From the NCBI GenBank assembly GCA_032718865.1, contig JALUTQ010000035.1, forward strand, positions 496,001-560,000: 64,000 nt of DNA, given 5' to 3'. This document shows, piece by piece, positions 1 to 9,636 of the stretch. The notes beneath the pieces are model-generated. The model made no database searches. It saw nothing but the letters and a program-made list of their open reading frames with translations, and was not told the DNA's origin. Made by a program: the position numbers and the translations under genes. The DNA is from Tilletia caries (Eukaryota; Basidiomycota; Exobasidiomycetes; Tilletiales; Tilletiaceae). Within the stretch, counting starts at the first letter, position 1; each line of letters begins with the position of its first letter.

Positions 1-200
1 GCTGAGCCGCAGTGTAACCCGCGGTGCCGGCGGTGCCGGCGCGTTGACACAGTGTAGCCATCGGTGCCCGCGTGTTGAAGGGGAGCTGAGCCGCCGACAT
101 CCTAGACTTCGTCCTCTGCGTTGGAAGTGGGCACAGTGTAGCCAGCGGTGCCAGCGGTGCCGGCGTGTTGAAGGGGTTCTTCGTCCTCTGCGTCGGAAGT
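1..200. repeat. Imperfect tandem repeat, about 73-bp unit
   Basis: The segment built around GTGTAGCC, GGTGCC and GTGTTGAAGGGG recurs near positions 10, 53 and 136. The companion segment CTTCGTCCTCTGCG recurs near 108 and 180. The repeats lie in the 3' part of the small minus-strand gene at 102-374 and continue past its stop, so the coding sequence appears to have grown by local duplication. Confidence 0.6.
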
Positions 201-374
201 TTCTTCGAGCGCGCTCGTACCGTCTTGTCTCGTAACCAGTGTTGGTGCTCCATCGGCGCTGTCGTAGTACAAGTTGCCGCCCTGGGTGAAAGAGATCATC
301 GCGCCGTCGGGCATGGCAACCAGGCCCGTCGTTCGAAGCGCGCGCCGAAGGCGGGAAGGCCATGAATTCGACAT
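102..374 (-). CDS. Small hypothetical protein (90 aa)
   Basis: I do not recognise this protein. The frame opens with ATG at 374-372 and reads 90 codons before the stop. Its codons favour G or C in the third position, as in the real genes of the window, which is the main argument for coding. The middle is a neutral, globular-looking stretch (residues about 18-50, with motifs such as GNLYYDSADG). The C-terminus is acidic and repetitive (DAEDEE, NAEDE) and is encoded by the tandem repeat at the window edge. An upstream exon is possible because the frame stays open to 494 without a better start. No signal peptide or membrane segment is visible. It could equally be the fragment of a larger gene. 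Confidence 0.3.
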   Translation of the reverse strand: MSNSWPSRLRRALRTTGLVAMPDGAMISFTQGGNLYYDSADGAPTLVTRQDGTSALEETSDAEDEEPLQHAGTAGTAGYTVPTSNAEDEV

Positions 375-1938
375 GATGAGGGCGAAAGATGAGGGCGAAT
401 GCGGCGGCTCCGCGGTGCTGTGGTGTTGGGGTTGCCAGATACGAGCCACAACGAGATGGCGGATGCCGACTTGAGGTGTTGAGAACGCGTCCAAGAGCGC
501 GTTCCGACGCGTACATACCTCGACGTAAACACTTGACGTAAATACCTTTCCAAAATAGCGGTATTGTCAAAAACCCTCCGAGTACGGCGTGCACGGCCCT
601 CGCAAGTCGCAAGTCGCAACCATCGTCCTCAGGATGACCTCGAATGTACTGTTGAGGCGCGTACTTCCTCCGATGCCAACCCGTTCCGTCACTCACATAC
701 AGCAACCTGACAAGTGTGCCACCGCGCTGACCTTTGAGTCGTTTGAATGACTGCTCCTTTCTCTCAAAGTCGATGACCTGTGGCTGACCGCTGACACTCC
801 TACCCCATTTCTTACCCATGACACTCCGTCCACATCAGATCGTCTGTCTCCCCTCCCGCTGACTATTCTCAGCTTTCCCGCGTGCTTTCCTCCTCATCCT
901 TTTTCGCACAGCGTCTTCCTTTGGGGCCGCCGCAATGGAGGGCCTGTGCCCTGTGCCTAGTGACCTATGCCATCACGGGGCCGACCCTATCGCCGCGTGT
1001 ACAACGAGCTTCCCACCAGCCAGGCGGTAGGTACGTGCTCTGAATAGCTCACAGAGTAGCTCTGCTCGCTAACACACCCTCCGCCTCAGTTTCCAGTCGC
1101 GTTGCACGACTGCTGCAAGCCCTATCACCGTCGATGTCGTCCATCCAACGATCAGGCACAAGTCCACTCGCATTGGTCTACCTCGTCTCTCTAGGCAGCT
1201 GTAGGAGGCATGCAGCAACGTCTTCTGGCTCTGTGAAGCTACATGGGGCCAGCGATGTTGTCTTTACTCCAAGCTCTCGGCGGACGCCTTCCAGGATACG
1301 CAATCGGGTTGCGTCACAAAATGCTTGATCTCACTACCGCTTTTACTTGATTCCACGCAGTACAACGATTCAAATCTCTGTCTGAAGGTCGATATAGACT
1401 TACAGGACACATAGCTATCGGTCCTCCTCCCTTTTGGCCATGATTTGAGATGTTGAAATCTGAGTCATACATCGATTCCTTCCGAGTGTTCGAGAATTGC
1501 ACTCAGGTCACTACCGTTGTTGGTTCAAGTATACACGTTTCACCACATTCGCTGCCACCATCATTCACGACTTAACACAAAGTGAAATCGGTTTCTACGT
1601 GCCCTGTACACCCTGGAGATCCTCTGCGCCGAGTTTGACGATGTTTCGAGCTCAAATGACTGCACAATGAGAGGAGGAAGTAGCTGTGAGCGTTAACCGA
1701 ATCAGGGGTGTTAACCGAATCTTACCCTCGACGTTTGCTATGCGGAAACCGCGAGTCCTAGAAGGAAGCATCTCTCTCATTCCAAACGTTTCCAAGAAGC
1801 CAATCTCGGAGGCAACATGCAACTGAATCAGGTCCAGCGTTTCAATTCAAGCTTCAGAAGCGATCGCGATGACAGAAGTACATTGAAGCAGAATCGATTG
1901 ATAGCACGAACAGGAGAGAGAAGGTAGGTGGAGACAAG
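375..1938. other. Intergenic stretch, no gene supported
   Basis: Only short frames occur on either strand, none with coding-like codon use or a recognisable motif. I see no RNA gene or long repeat here. Confidence 0.5.
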
Positions 1939-2045
1939 GATGCCTCAGCTGCGCTCGCCATGCAGACGCCGAGCGAGTGCCACGTCTTGAGGATACCTCA
2001 GCTGCGCTCGCCACGGAGACGTCGAGCGAGTGCCATGTCCTTGGG
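1939..2045. repeat. Tandem duplication of the histone H3 tail end
   Basis: About 50 bp ending the H3 coding sequence (1991-2043) is followed downstream of the stop by a diverged copy (1939-1990). On the minus strand the second copy still reads ALARRLHGERS and a stop, against [11 protein letters not shown] in the gene. The second copy lies entirely in the 3' untranslated region. Confidence 0.75.
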
Positions 2046-2578
2046 CATGACGGTCACACGCTTGGCGTGGATGGCAGCCAGGTTTCTGCAGGGGCCCAGA
2101 AACCAGCATCAGTATTCAGTCGGAAACGAGTCTAGGACGGATAGGCGGGAAAGGGGATGTCACTGACGTGTCTGCGAAGAGATCGACGAGGTAAGCTTCG
2201 GAAGCCTCTTGAAGAGCTCCGATGGCCGCGCTTTGAAATCGGAGATCTGTCTTGATGTCTTGACTGATCTCCTTGACCAAACGTTGGAAGGGAAGCTTGC
2301 GGATGAGCAGCTCGGTCGACTGCTGGTAGCGTCGAATCTCGCGCAGGGCCACCGTGCCCGGCTTGTAACGGTGCGGCTTCTTGACTGTGATTAGACGAAG
2401 GTAGATGATCAGCAAGTAAACCACAGGTGACCATTGAAGCATCTCGAGTCTACTCACCGCCTCCGACGCCAGGGACGTTAGGACCATTTCCATACTTCTT
2501 GGCGGCCTTGGTGGCGGTTGTCTGGCGGGGAGCCTTGCCTCCCGTTGAGCGCCGCGCGGTCTGCTTGGTTCGGGCCAT
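1998..2578 (-). CDS. Histone H3 variant (possible CENP-A)
   Basis: Nucleosome core histone, 141 aa, in three exons: 2578-2458, 2384-2168 and 2085-1998. The introns start GTGAGT and GTCAGT and end CAG; total coding length is 426 nt and in frame. The histone fold is intact ([58 protein letters not shown]), including the K36 and K79 positions. The N-tail starts like H3 (MARTKQTAR) but then departs. Position 9 is Arg instead of Lys, 17-20 read RQTT, 26 is Lys, 28 is Tyr, and five extra residues lie between K27 and K36 (GNGPNVPG region). Loop 1 has no CENP-A-like insertion. Basidiomycete CENP-A often keeps an H3-like tail, so CENP-A is possible but unproven. A divergent H3 paralogue is the safer call. 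Confidence 0.9.
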
Positions 2579-2695
2579 GGTTGTTGATGGGTGCAGGGGA
2601 AGTGACTGGGTGAGTGAGATGTGAGATGGAAGGATGGAGCAGGCGACTGCGTGTAGTGAAGAGTGGAGAGGGGGGGAGTGATGGTCATAATACGA

Positions 2696-2705
2696 GTATA
2701 TATAC
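2696..2705 (-). promoter_or_regulatory. Candidate TATA element of the H3 gene
   Basis: The palindrome GTATATATAC lies about 118 bp upstream of the H3 start codon, in otherwise GC-rich DNA. Highly expressed fungal histone genes often have a TATA box at such a distance. The assignment rests on sequence and position only. Confidence 0.4.
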
Positions 2706-4099
2706 TTTCGGCCTACGCGAGGCTCGTCCCCTGGTACGTTGCGGTAGCCAGGAAGGCTGTACCCTCCGTCGACCCGCACAGTACCCTCACCCATGGGCCG
2801 GGACCGCAGAACCTCGAATGCATGTGGCCGGTGTGCCTATACCCGTCTTGTACTCTCACTGTACCCTCGTTGTACCCACCACATAGTGCAGGCTGTTAGT
2901 TGCTTATACAATTGCAGTGAGGACGACGACAGCTTCCACGCCTATGTGAGAGGAGCGAAGCCGACGCTACCGAGGCTGAGCGACGATCGGAGGAAGATGA
3001 ATCGAGGACGCGACCCTGCCCGCGAGTGTACGTCGCCTTGTCGGCTCGGCCAACATAGTCAGCGCGAAAGAACAGACAGATTCGACATGAGATCAAGGAA
3101 GAGGTCACTCACAAGTACTGGTTGCTTGAAGTACTCGTCTGTCCCTAGATGTTTGCAAGCCGATCCTGAACCTCCGAAGTCCGATGTCACCTCCTGATCG
3201 TAGTTCATTATCCATCATGCTGGGAGTACTGATCGTTCACAGCATTCTTCTGGGCTGGAAACTTGTTGCGCGCATACGTGCTCTCCCGTCTCCGGCCCTG
3301 CTTCCTCGTCCACTCCCACCCGAGGCGGCTACGTCTCGTCTCCGCTGCAGCCCGCGCAGCCACCTATGCCTATGCGGATCGTCGCTGATGCAGCCAGCGG
3401 GGATCCGGCAATAGCACTGAATGCAGCCTGGCCTGGATCTCCGGATCGGCTGGTAGGTAGGTCTTCGGAAAGGAAACGGCTGTCGGGAGCGGAGGGATTT
3501 CTCGACCTCGACAGCTCTGCACGTATGAGGGAAGAACCGTCGCTCGCGACGAGATGGATGGTGAGGTGTGGGAGGACAGGCGTCGGAGCTGTGTCGCAGG
3601 AGTGGTGTCGTAGACGGAAGAGCACAGCGACAACGCAACCTCATCCTTCTGCGCCCGCCCAGCCCGCCCGTCTGTCTCCTGCTGCTGCTGCTCCGCTTCC
3701 GACATGAGCGCACAGCGCTTCCCGTTCGCTTCGCGCGCCACGCTCATGACGGCGCCGGGCTTGTCGCCGCTTGCTTGCTCCATCGATGCATGAAACGTCG
3801 CTGAGAGAGAGATAGGGAACGCGTGACCGGGGTTCGCCGCCTCTGCCCGGCGAGAGAGCGATGGTGTACGTGAGTCTGTGGGTGGGGTACCTTGATCCGT
3901 GCGTGCTGGACTCTTCGGGAACCGTTGCTTTGGCTAGACCGTGGCCGAGGCCCGTCGCATGCGAGCCGTTGCACGATGGAGGGATTGTCCGCTCTGCGGA
4001 CTAACCTCTGTGGAAGTGGGTGACCGCGGGCGTGGCGGGAAGCTCGGACTTCACAGCGACGGAGGTCGAACACTCGCACGAATGCCGCGGGACGTGAGC
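2706..4099. other. Intergenic stretch, no gene supported
   Basis: The stretch lies between the divergent upstream side of the H3 gene and the 3' end of the KDZ transposase. Several overlapping frames at 3240-3800 stay open on both strands, but none has a clear start, splice structure or motif. I looked for inverted repeats matching the far side of the KDZ gene (about 7.6 kb) and saw none by eye. Confidence 0.4.
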
Positions 4100-7000
4100 T
4101 TAGCTCATGATGTCTTGGTCGGCCTCGACTCCGTTGATTACCCTCTCGGCATTGACATTGAGGACAGTGGCCAGGAATCGTTCCACATTGATCTCCTCCT
4201 CATCACCCGCTGATTGTTCCAGTCCCGATGCCGCCGGTGCCGAATGGCGGTCCAGAGGATGGTCAGGGAAGTCGGTCTCGCCGTCGTCCTCATCGTCGTC
4301 CGCGTCGGCGGCGTGAAGACCCGAGCCTTGATCAGCGTTCAGATTGTCATCGTCGACAAGGAGCGAGGCCTTCGCGGCCACTGACAGCGGCAGCGGGAGT
4401 TGATGCTCCCACGTAGCCATCGATGTTGCGATGTCGTGATGACGATTAAGTACGTGATCGAAGTGGGCGACATGTCGCGTGCTCGCATAGGCCGTCCTTT
4501 CATTCTGAATAGCGGCAATGCTCGATGCAGTCTGCCCGGCAATCTTCAGGGATCGCGCTGCCCAATGTGCCAAGGTGCTCCGGTGCTCGGAGAGAAGCCG
4601 TCCGACGAACTGTGCTTGATTTGCCATCTCCGGTCCGGACAGACCCGACGGTTCGACCTCGATTCTGGCATGGAGTTCGTACTCTACCTCCTTGTACCAA
4701 ATTAGCATGTTGTCAAGCTCCAATCTGATGCGTTCGTGCTCTTCATCCAGGCGAGTGAATAGATCCACGGTATCCATCGCCCCAAATAGATCACTATCGG
4801 TGACCCACGGCTCGTCTTCGATGTCGGCTGGGCTTGCGAGTCCGGAGACGTAAGTGAGCGTGGACAGTCGGAAGAGGGCTTCCTCGGAAATGGTGAAGAT
4901 CCTGGTTCGGTACTGCGGATCCGTAGCCCCACGATAAGCTCGAGCGGCGTCATTGAACTTCAAACGCGCTGACTTGGCCTGAGTGGCGCTGCCACTCAGG
5001 CTCACGGCGAGACGCGCGGTGGCGTCCTGGGAATTGGTGTGGAGCCTACGATTTAGGACGGCGGTGAGCGAGTGGTAGCTCTTCAATGGGAGAATCAGAG
5101 CTTTGGCTTCGAGTGAGAGGTCGATGACTCTTCTGCGAGTGTTGCGGGCTCTCGTTCTTGAAATCTCTCTGATCACACCGGCCTTGTCGAAAGCCTTCTT
5201 GCGACGAAGTGCTACCAGTTCTTGAAGTAGCTCGCTGATGCGTAGAGGTAGGCCGGTTGTGGGACAGGAGGAGGCGTAGGCATCAGCGACACGTTCGCCG
5301 GTGTACTGAACCAGGTGTGGAACTAGTGCCATGAACTCTTTGATCCCTTGCTCACGGGACGAAGCGATCTTGCGAAGTCGTCGCTGAAATGTGGCCATGA
5401 GATCTAGGCGATGGGAACGGGCGAGCTTGTGTAGGCGGGCGCTGAGCGTGGAGAGACGATCAGCTTCGCTCATGTCGCGGGTGATGGACACGAGGTCGGC
5501 GAGGGAAGACCAAAGGCGTTCGAGCGCTTCTCCATCGGTGAGTCCGAAGCCAGGCGTGCGGCGAGGGCTGAACTTGAGCTGGCAATCGAAGTCGTGACCG
5601 TATGAGTGGAAGACCGACACGACGTGTGTGAGCAGGACCGGATGAGATCGGCGGGCAAGAGCTGCTGCGAGGCGAGGTGAAACCGAAAGCTTGCAGCCGA
5701 TGTCGTAGCACACTCCCAGGTGGTCGAGGGCCGTGCCGCAGGCGTCCAGCAACTGTGTGAGAAGGGCATAGGCGTAGTAGTGCTTCTCTCCCGTATCGTG
5801 GACATTGACGAGTATGAGCGGAGATCCATGGCGACACGTCATGCCGACAACACCGCCGATGTCGAACTGGGCGCGAGATGTCTTGACGAAGCCGTCGATT
5901 GCCGCCTTGACATCCGCACTGCATCCGGTTCTGGGACCTTCGCCCACATTCGGATTCTCGAAGACCTTGCGCGCGGCTTCAAGTTGCTGTCGAGAAATGA
6001 AGCTGGTGGGCCGACGGGGTGATTGGCGCAGGGCGTCTTGGGCCTTATGCCGCTTATGCTGGAAGTTCCCGTCAAGGCAGACGATGACCTGGGGGGGCGC
6101 CGACCGGCACATGGTTCCGTGCCAGGCCGCCGAAACACGCCGGGCAACGCATGGCGAGGTCGTCGAGGGTGATGACGAGGTCGTCATGGTCGAGAAATGG
6201 CCGTCCCAGTGCGTACTTGACCTCTCGGCCCAAGGCGCGGTCGGCACACTGCTGTTCTAGGGCCTGGAACCATTCTGACGCCAGCCGCAGGGGTCTGCGC
6301 TTTGAGTCCTGTAATAGAGGAAAGAGTTTACGCGTCGTCAGCGATGCAAGATGCCGCGCGTACTCGGGTGAATGCTGAGAGACTGACCCTGGATGAGATG
6401 GCCACGATTGGAAGCTCCTCGCCCGTCTCAATGCGCAACAGTTCGGAAAACGCCCCCGCAAAGCAAAACTCGCCGATTCGACAGCGCTCTTGGAGGGCCA
6501 GGAAGAACTGCAGTATCCGGAAGGAGAACGCGACGGTAGGTCGACAGGCGGTGGAAGGGAAGGCGCTTGCTCCGATGAGTGTCGCGGCGAGGTGTTCAGT
6601 GCACGATCGGATGGGGTGGGAACGGCGAGAGGAGAAGTCGACAATGGTGACTTTGATGGCGAGGTCAGGAAGACAGGGGCAGAGAAGGCGGTCCCATGCC
6701 CGAATGTCGTGGGAGCCGGATTCCGGGCCTGAAGCGCGGCTCATTGCTGAGAGGAACGGCACCACAACGTCGTCCACCAAGTCCGTCCAATCGTCGAAGC
6801 ATCGCTGTTGCTGGACCCGGTAAGATGCTTGAGAATGGCGGGAAGTCCCGGGTAGGAGATGACTCTGGTAGAAGCGGACGTCCGACGCGGCAGGGGCGGC
6901 TGCGGTGACACCGCCGATGGAGTATTGCCCGTCGTCGTCGTGGGCGGCCCAGTCGTCGCCTTGGTCTTGAGGATGGTTGACCAGACGCGCAAGCTGTGTT

Positions 7001-7533
7001 GATGCGACGTGCGTGGAGGGGGCGGACGTGTAGACTACGTCGTGGGCGGTGCCGTCTTCGGTGACCTGGACGATGGCCTTGAGCACCGCTGGACCCTTTG
7101 CTCTCTTCAAGGGCCGCGGAAGACGGGAGCTGGAGCTCGAAGCTGTGGCTAGAAGGAGGAGAATAACCCGAATGAGGAAAGGAGCTGGTGTCAGTCATGT
7201 GCGCGAGCCGCCGTTCTTCTGCCGACTCACGCATGTAAGAGCGACGCATTCGAAGTCGTTGTCTGCCCTCGTATAGACCCGGTACCGATCCGTCACACGC
7301 TGGGGCCTGGGGGCTGGGCGGGGAAAGGGAAGCTTGCGTGTGGTTAGGGCCCAGGAAAGATCGTTCAGGGCTGGCGAACGCGCGTAACGCGCATCCCAAG
7401 TTCGTGTGGTGATGATGCCGACAAAGTCCCAATGGATTCCACGTGGAGGTGCGCACTGCCGGCACCCGGCAGTCTGCGGGCCCCCTGAGGTCACGTGTGC
7501 CAAGTGCCAAATCGGGGAGGTGAAACCGATCAC
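4100..7533 (-). pseudogene. KDZ-superfamily transposase, frameshifted
   Basis: DNA transposase of the Kyakuja-Dileera-Zisupton type. The C-terminal 660 residues are open and carry the family signature in order: VCLDGNFQHKRH (first Asp), CRHGSPLILVNVHDTGEKHYY, GVCYDIGCKL (second Asp), SVFHSYGHDFDCQLKFSPR and GLTDGEALERLWSSL (Glu). The upstream part, AFSFRILQFFLALQER and RPFLDHDDLV, is joined by a clean 79-nt intron (6309-6387, GTCAGT...TTACAG). A second intron candidate is 7149-7230, but phases around it do not agree, so the N-terminus is unsettled. Between CPACFGG and the catalytic part the frame breaks at a run of seven G (plus strand 6091-6097); an eighth would restore it. This could be a true inactivating deletion or a sequence error. 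Confidence 0.85.
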
Positions 7534-7717
7534 AGGTTGTGGCTTTTCATTCGGTTTCGGGGAAGAAAGCGGAAGCTCTAATTTCGCGCCTTAAGGTTTC
7601 TGGCCTCAGGTCGGCCTCGTAGGCAGCGCAGATAATATTCCTAGAAGGTCTTGTAGGCGCAAAAAGGCCTGCCACAGGAGGTGAGCTGATGTATCAATAT
7701 TCAATGCTGACCAGTTC

Positions 7718-7736
7718 TTTTTTTTTTTTTTTTTTT
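7718..7736 (-). repeat. Poly(A) tail of the LINE copy (19 T on plus)
   Basis: Nineteen consecutive T on the plus strand directly beyond the LINE 3' untranslated region mark the 3' end of the insertion. An only slightly degraded tail suggests a fairly young insertion. Confidence 0.8.
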
Positions 7737-9421
7737 GTACTTGGGGTGTCTATTGTTAATCTAGCGAGAAATAACGATCGCCCACTGTGGGAACATAACA
7801 ATATGTGGAGGACACGTCTGGGTGTGGAGATAGGGTTTTTATGAGACAGTCAGATCGGCCTCTGTTGCATCTGTTTGCCTGCTACTCTTGTCTGGCCCCG
7901 TCCCGCTAACGACATGGAGTGGATCCCTTGACCGCCACTGTTTCGAAGGTACCGTGCACATGGCGCCTGATTGGAGAGACTTGGGTGGGAGGAAGAGATG
8001 AGGAGTCGAGAGGTGTGGAGCCCATTTGAGGCGGCGCGCGATGCTGGTGCTGCTCTTTCAGAAGAAGTGATAAATGAGGGTATTGGCCGGGGTGCCACGG
8101 TGACGAAGGTGGAATTTCTCGTCCATTGGTGCTCGAATACCGAGAGAGGTATGTGTGTGTCGCGTTCCTGTTTGGCTTGGAATCGGGCCCAAGCCAGTCC
8201 AATGGCTTCGGACAGCAGGCGTTGGAGCGAGGATCGGAAGCGGTCTACCGAGGCGGTAGGGAGTGAGAACGTGCCTGAAGACTTGGCTCGGCTGAGAGCA
8301 GGGCGTCGGAGCTGGGTGAGGAGGTGGATGACTACCGTCCGCCAGAGTATCAGTCTGGGGCGGTAGTGGACGACGTCTGGCCAGCCTAGGGCGACAAGTT
8401 CGGGTGTCATCGAGAGGGGGTAGTGGACGCCAAGTGCGTGTACGGTGGTGAGGGCGGACGTCCATAGGGTGGTCGCCCACGGACAGAGGACGAAGGAGTG
8501 ATGAGCGCTGTCCGTGCAGGTGCAAAGCGGGTGAGGGCATGGGAGGGTGGTGTCGTCGGTGGTTGCCAGCCATGTACGTTGGTGCAGCCATAGGTAACAA
8601 TCCGAGATGATTCGGTTCGGTAACGGGCAGCTGTGGAGTTCGGTCCAGGACTGGGTCCATTGCTTTAAAGGTGTGGACATGGCGGCGCCTGGCCAAGTGA
8701 TGATTACGGGCGTGGTGCGGTTGAGGGCGGTGCGGGTTTGACGTGTGGTGGTCTTGGTCCAGGGTTTACCGTTCACCAGCAGCTTGTGCCATGGGAAATG
8801 TGTGGCGAAGGTGTCTCGGCGGCGCATCTGTTGTAGAGCGGGGTCTGCTGTTGGCTCGAATATGCCAGTCGACGTTGTCTGGAGCTTGCGTTGCATAACG
8901 AGAGGAAGGGATCGCCAGAAGGGGCCGAACATGGTGCCCATCGAGGGGCCCTTCCGATCAGCTGACGTGTTTGGTCGGGGGATGTGGTTTGCTTTGGTAG
9001 ATGACGGGCTAGGCGGAGCAAGTGGCCATGCCGGGGTGAGGGTTTGGAACTTGCTCGTGGGAGTGGATTTCCAAAGGACGTCGGCCCAGGTGATCCATCC
9101 TCGGTTGGAGATTGTTCGATAAGTCTTCGCCGTCCATGGAGCCGGTAGGTTAGGCGATTGACCCTCAATGTACCAGGGCAGTTCCAGCAGAGCAGGAGCC
9201 TCGAGGTGAATCCATTCGTCATCGATTCGCAGGTCGGCGTGGGCCAGGGCGTGAAGAAAGCGTCCCCAGACGCCTGAGGCTCGCGTTACTTGTCTGCGTA
9301 GGATGCGGCGGTGGGCGCCCTGAGGTATTAGGAGTGAGGCGGGAGAGCAGCCGTATCTGTATTCGTTGTGGAGGGTCCGAGCGAGTCCCTCTCGGAGCCA
9401 TACGCCGATGGGGTCTTCACG
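7718..9421 (-). mobile_element. LINE (non-LTR retrotransposon), 3' half
   Basis: A minus-strand frame open from about 9450 to 7850 encodes the region downstream of a LINE reverse transcriptase. It contains a tryptophan-rich segment, the linker PLPNRIISDCYLWLHQR and a zf-RVT-like zinc segment (CPHPLCTCTDSAHHSFVLCPWATTLW). It is followed by about 110 bp of 3' untranslated sequence and a run of 19 T on the plus strand, which is the poly(A) tail of a retrotransposed copy. The RT domain itself is absent here. The piece just upstream in the protein is found 10.8 kb away at 20212-20340. The element was therefore 5'-truncated on insertion and later split by the DIRS-like element. Confidence 0.8.
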
Positions 9422-9478
9422 AGTGTAACTAGAGTGCGCCATTGAGGCTACGGCTGTGTGCCTCGTGAGCTCCGGAGT

Positions 9479-9588
9479 CTTGAGCCGATATATCCGAGAC
9501 GCTCCGCGTCGACTCGACAAGTCACAGTGGAGTTGGTTGCTCATACTGACAACCACACAACACTTGCGACTCTGGCTATCGGCTCAAG
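9479..9588. repeat. Inverted repeat near the DIRS left end
   Basis: CTTGAGCCGATA at 9479-9490 is complementary to TATCGGCTCAAG at 9577-9588, giving a 12-bp stem and an 86-nt loop. It lies just upstream of gag and inside the inferred element, where DIRS-type elements keep their terminal recombination and priming sequences. Confidence 0.5.
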
Positions 9589-9636
9589 TCTGGCAACAGG
9601 TCCTGGTTCTTCGTTTCGTTTTCGTATACAAGCAAG

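Noticed and set aside
7704..7717. Target-site duplication of the LINE (ATGCTGA near the poly(A) end and near 20361)
   Set aside because: Only 7 bp match and the right copy is part of a GCTGAAC tandem array, so chance similarity cannot be excluded.
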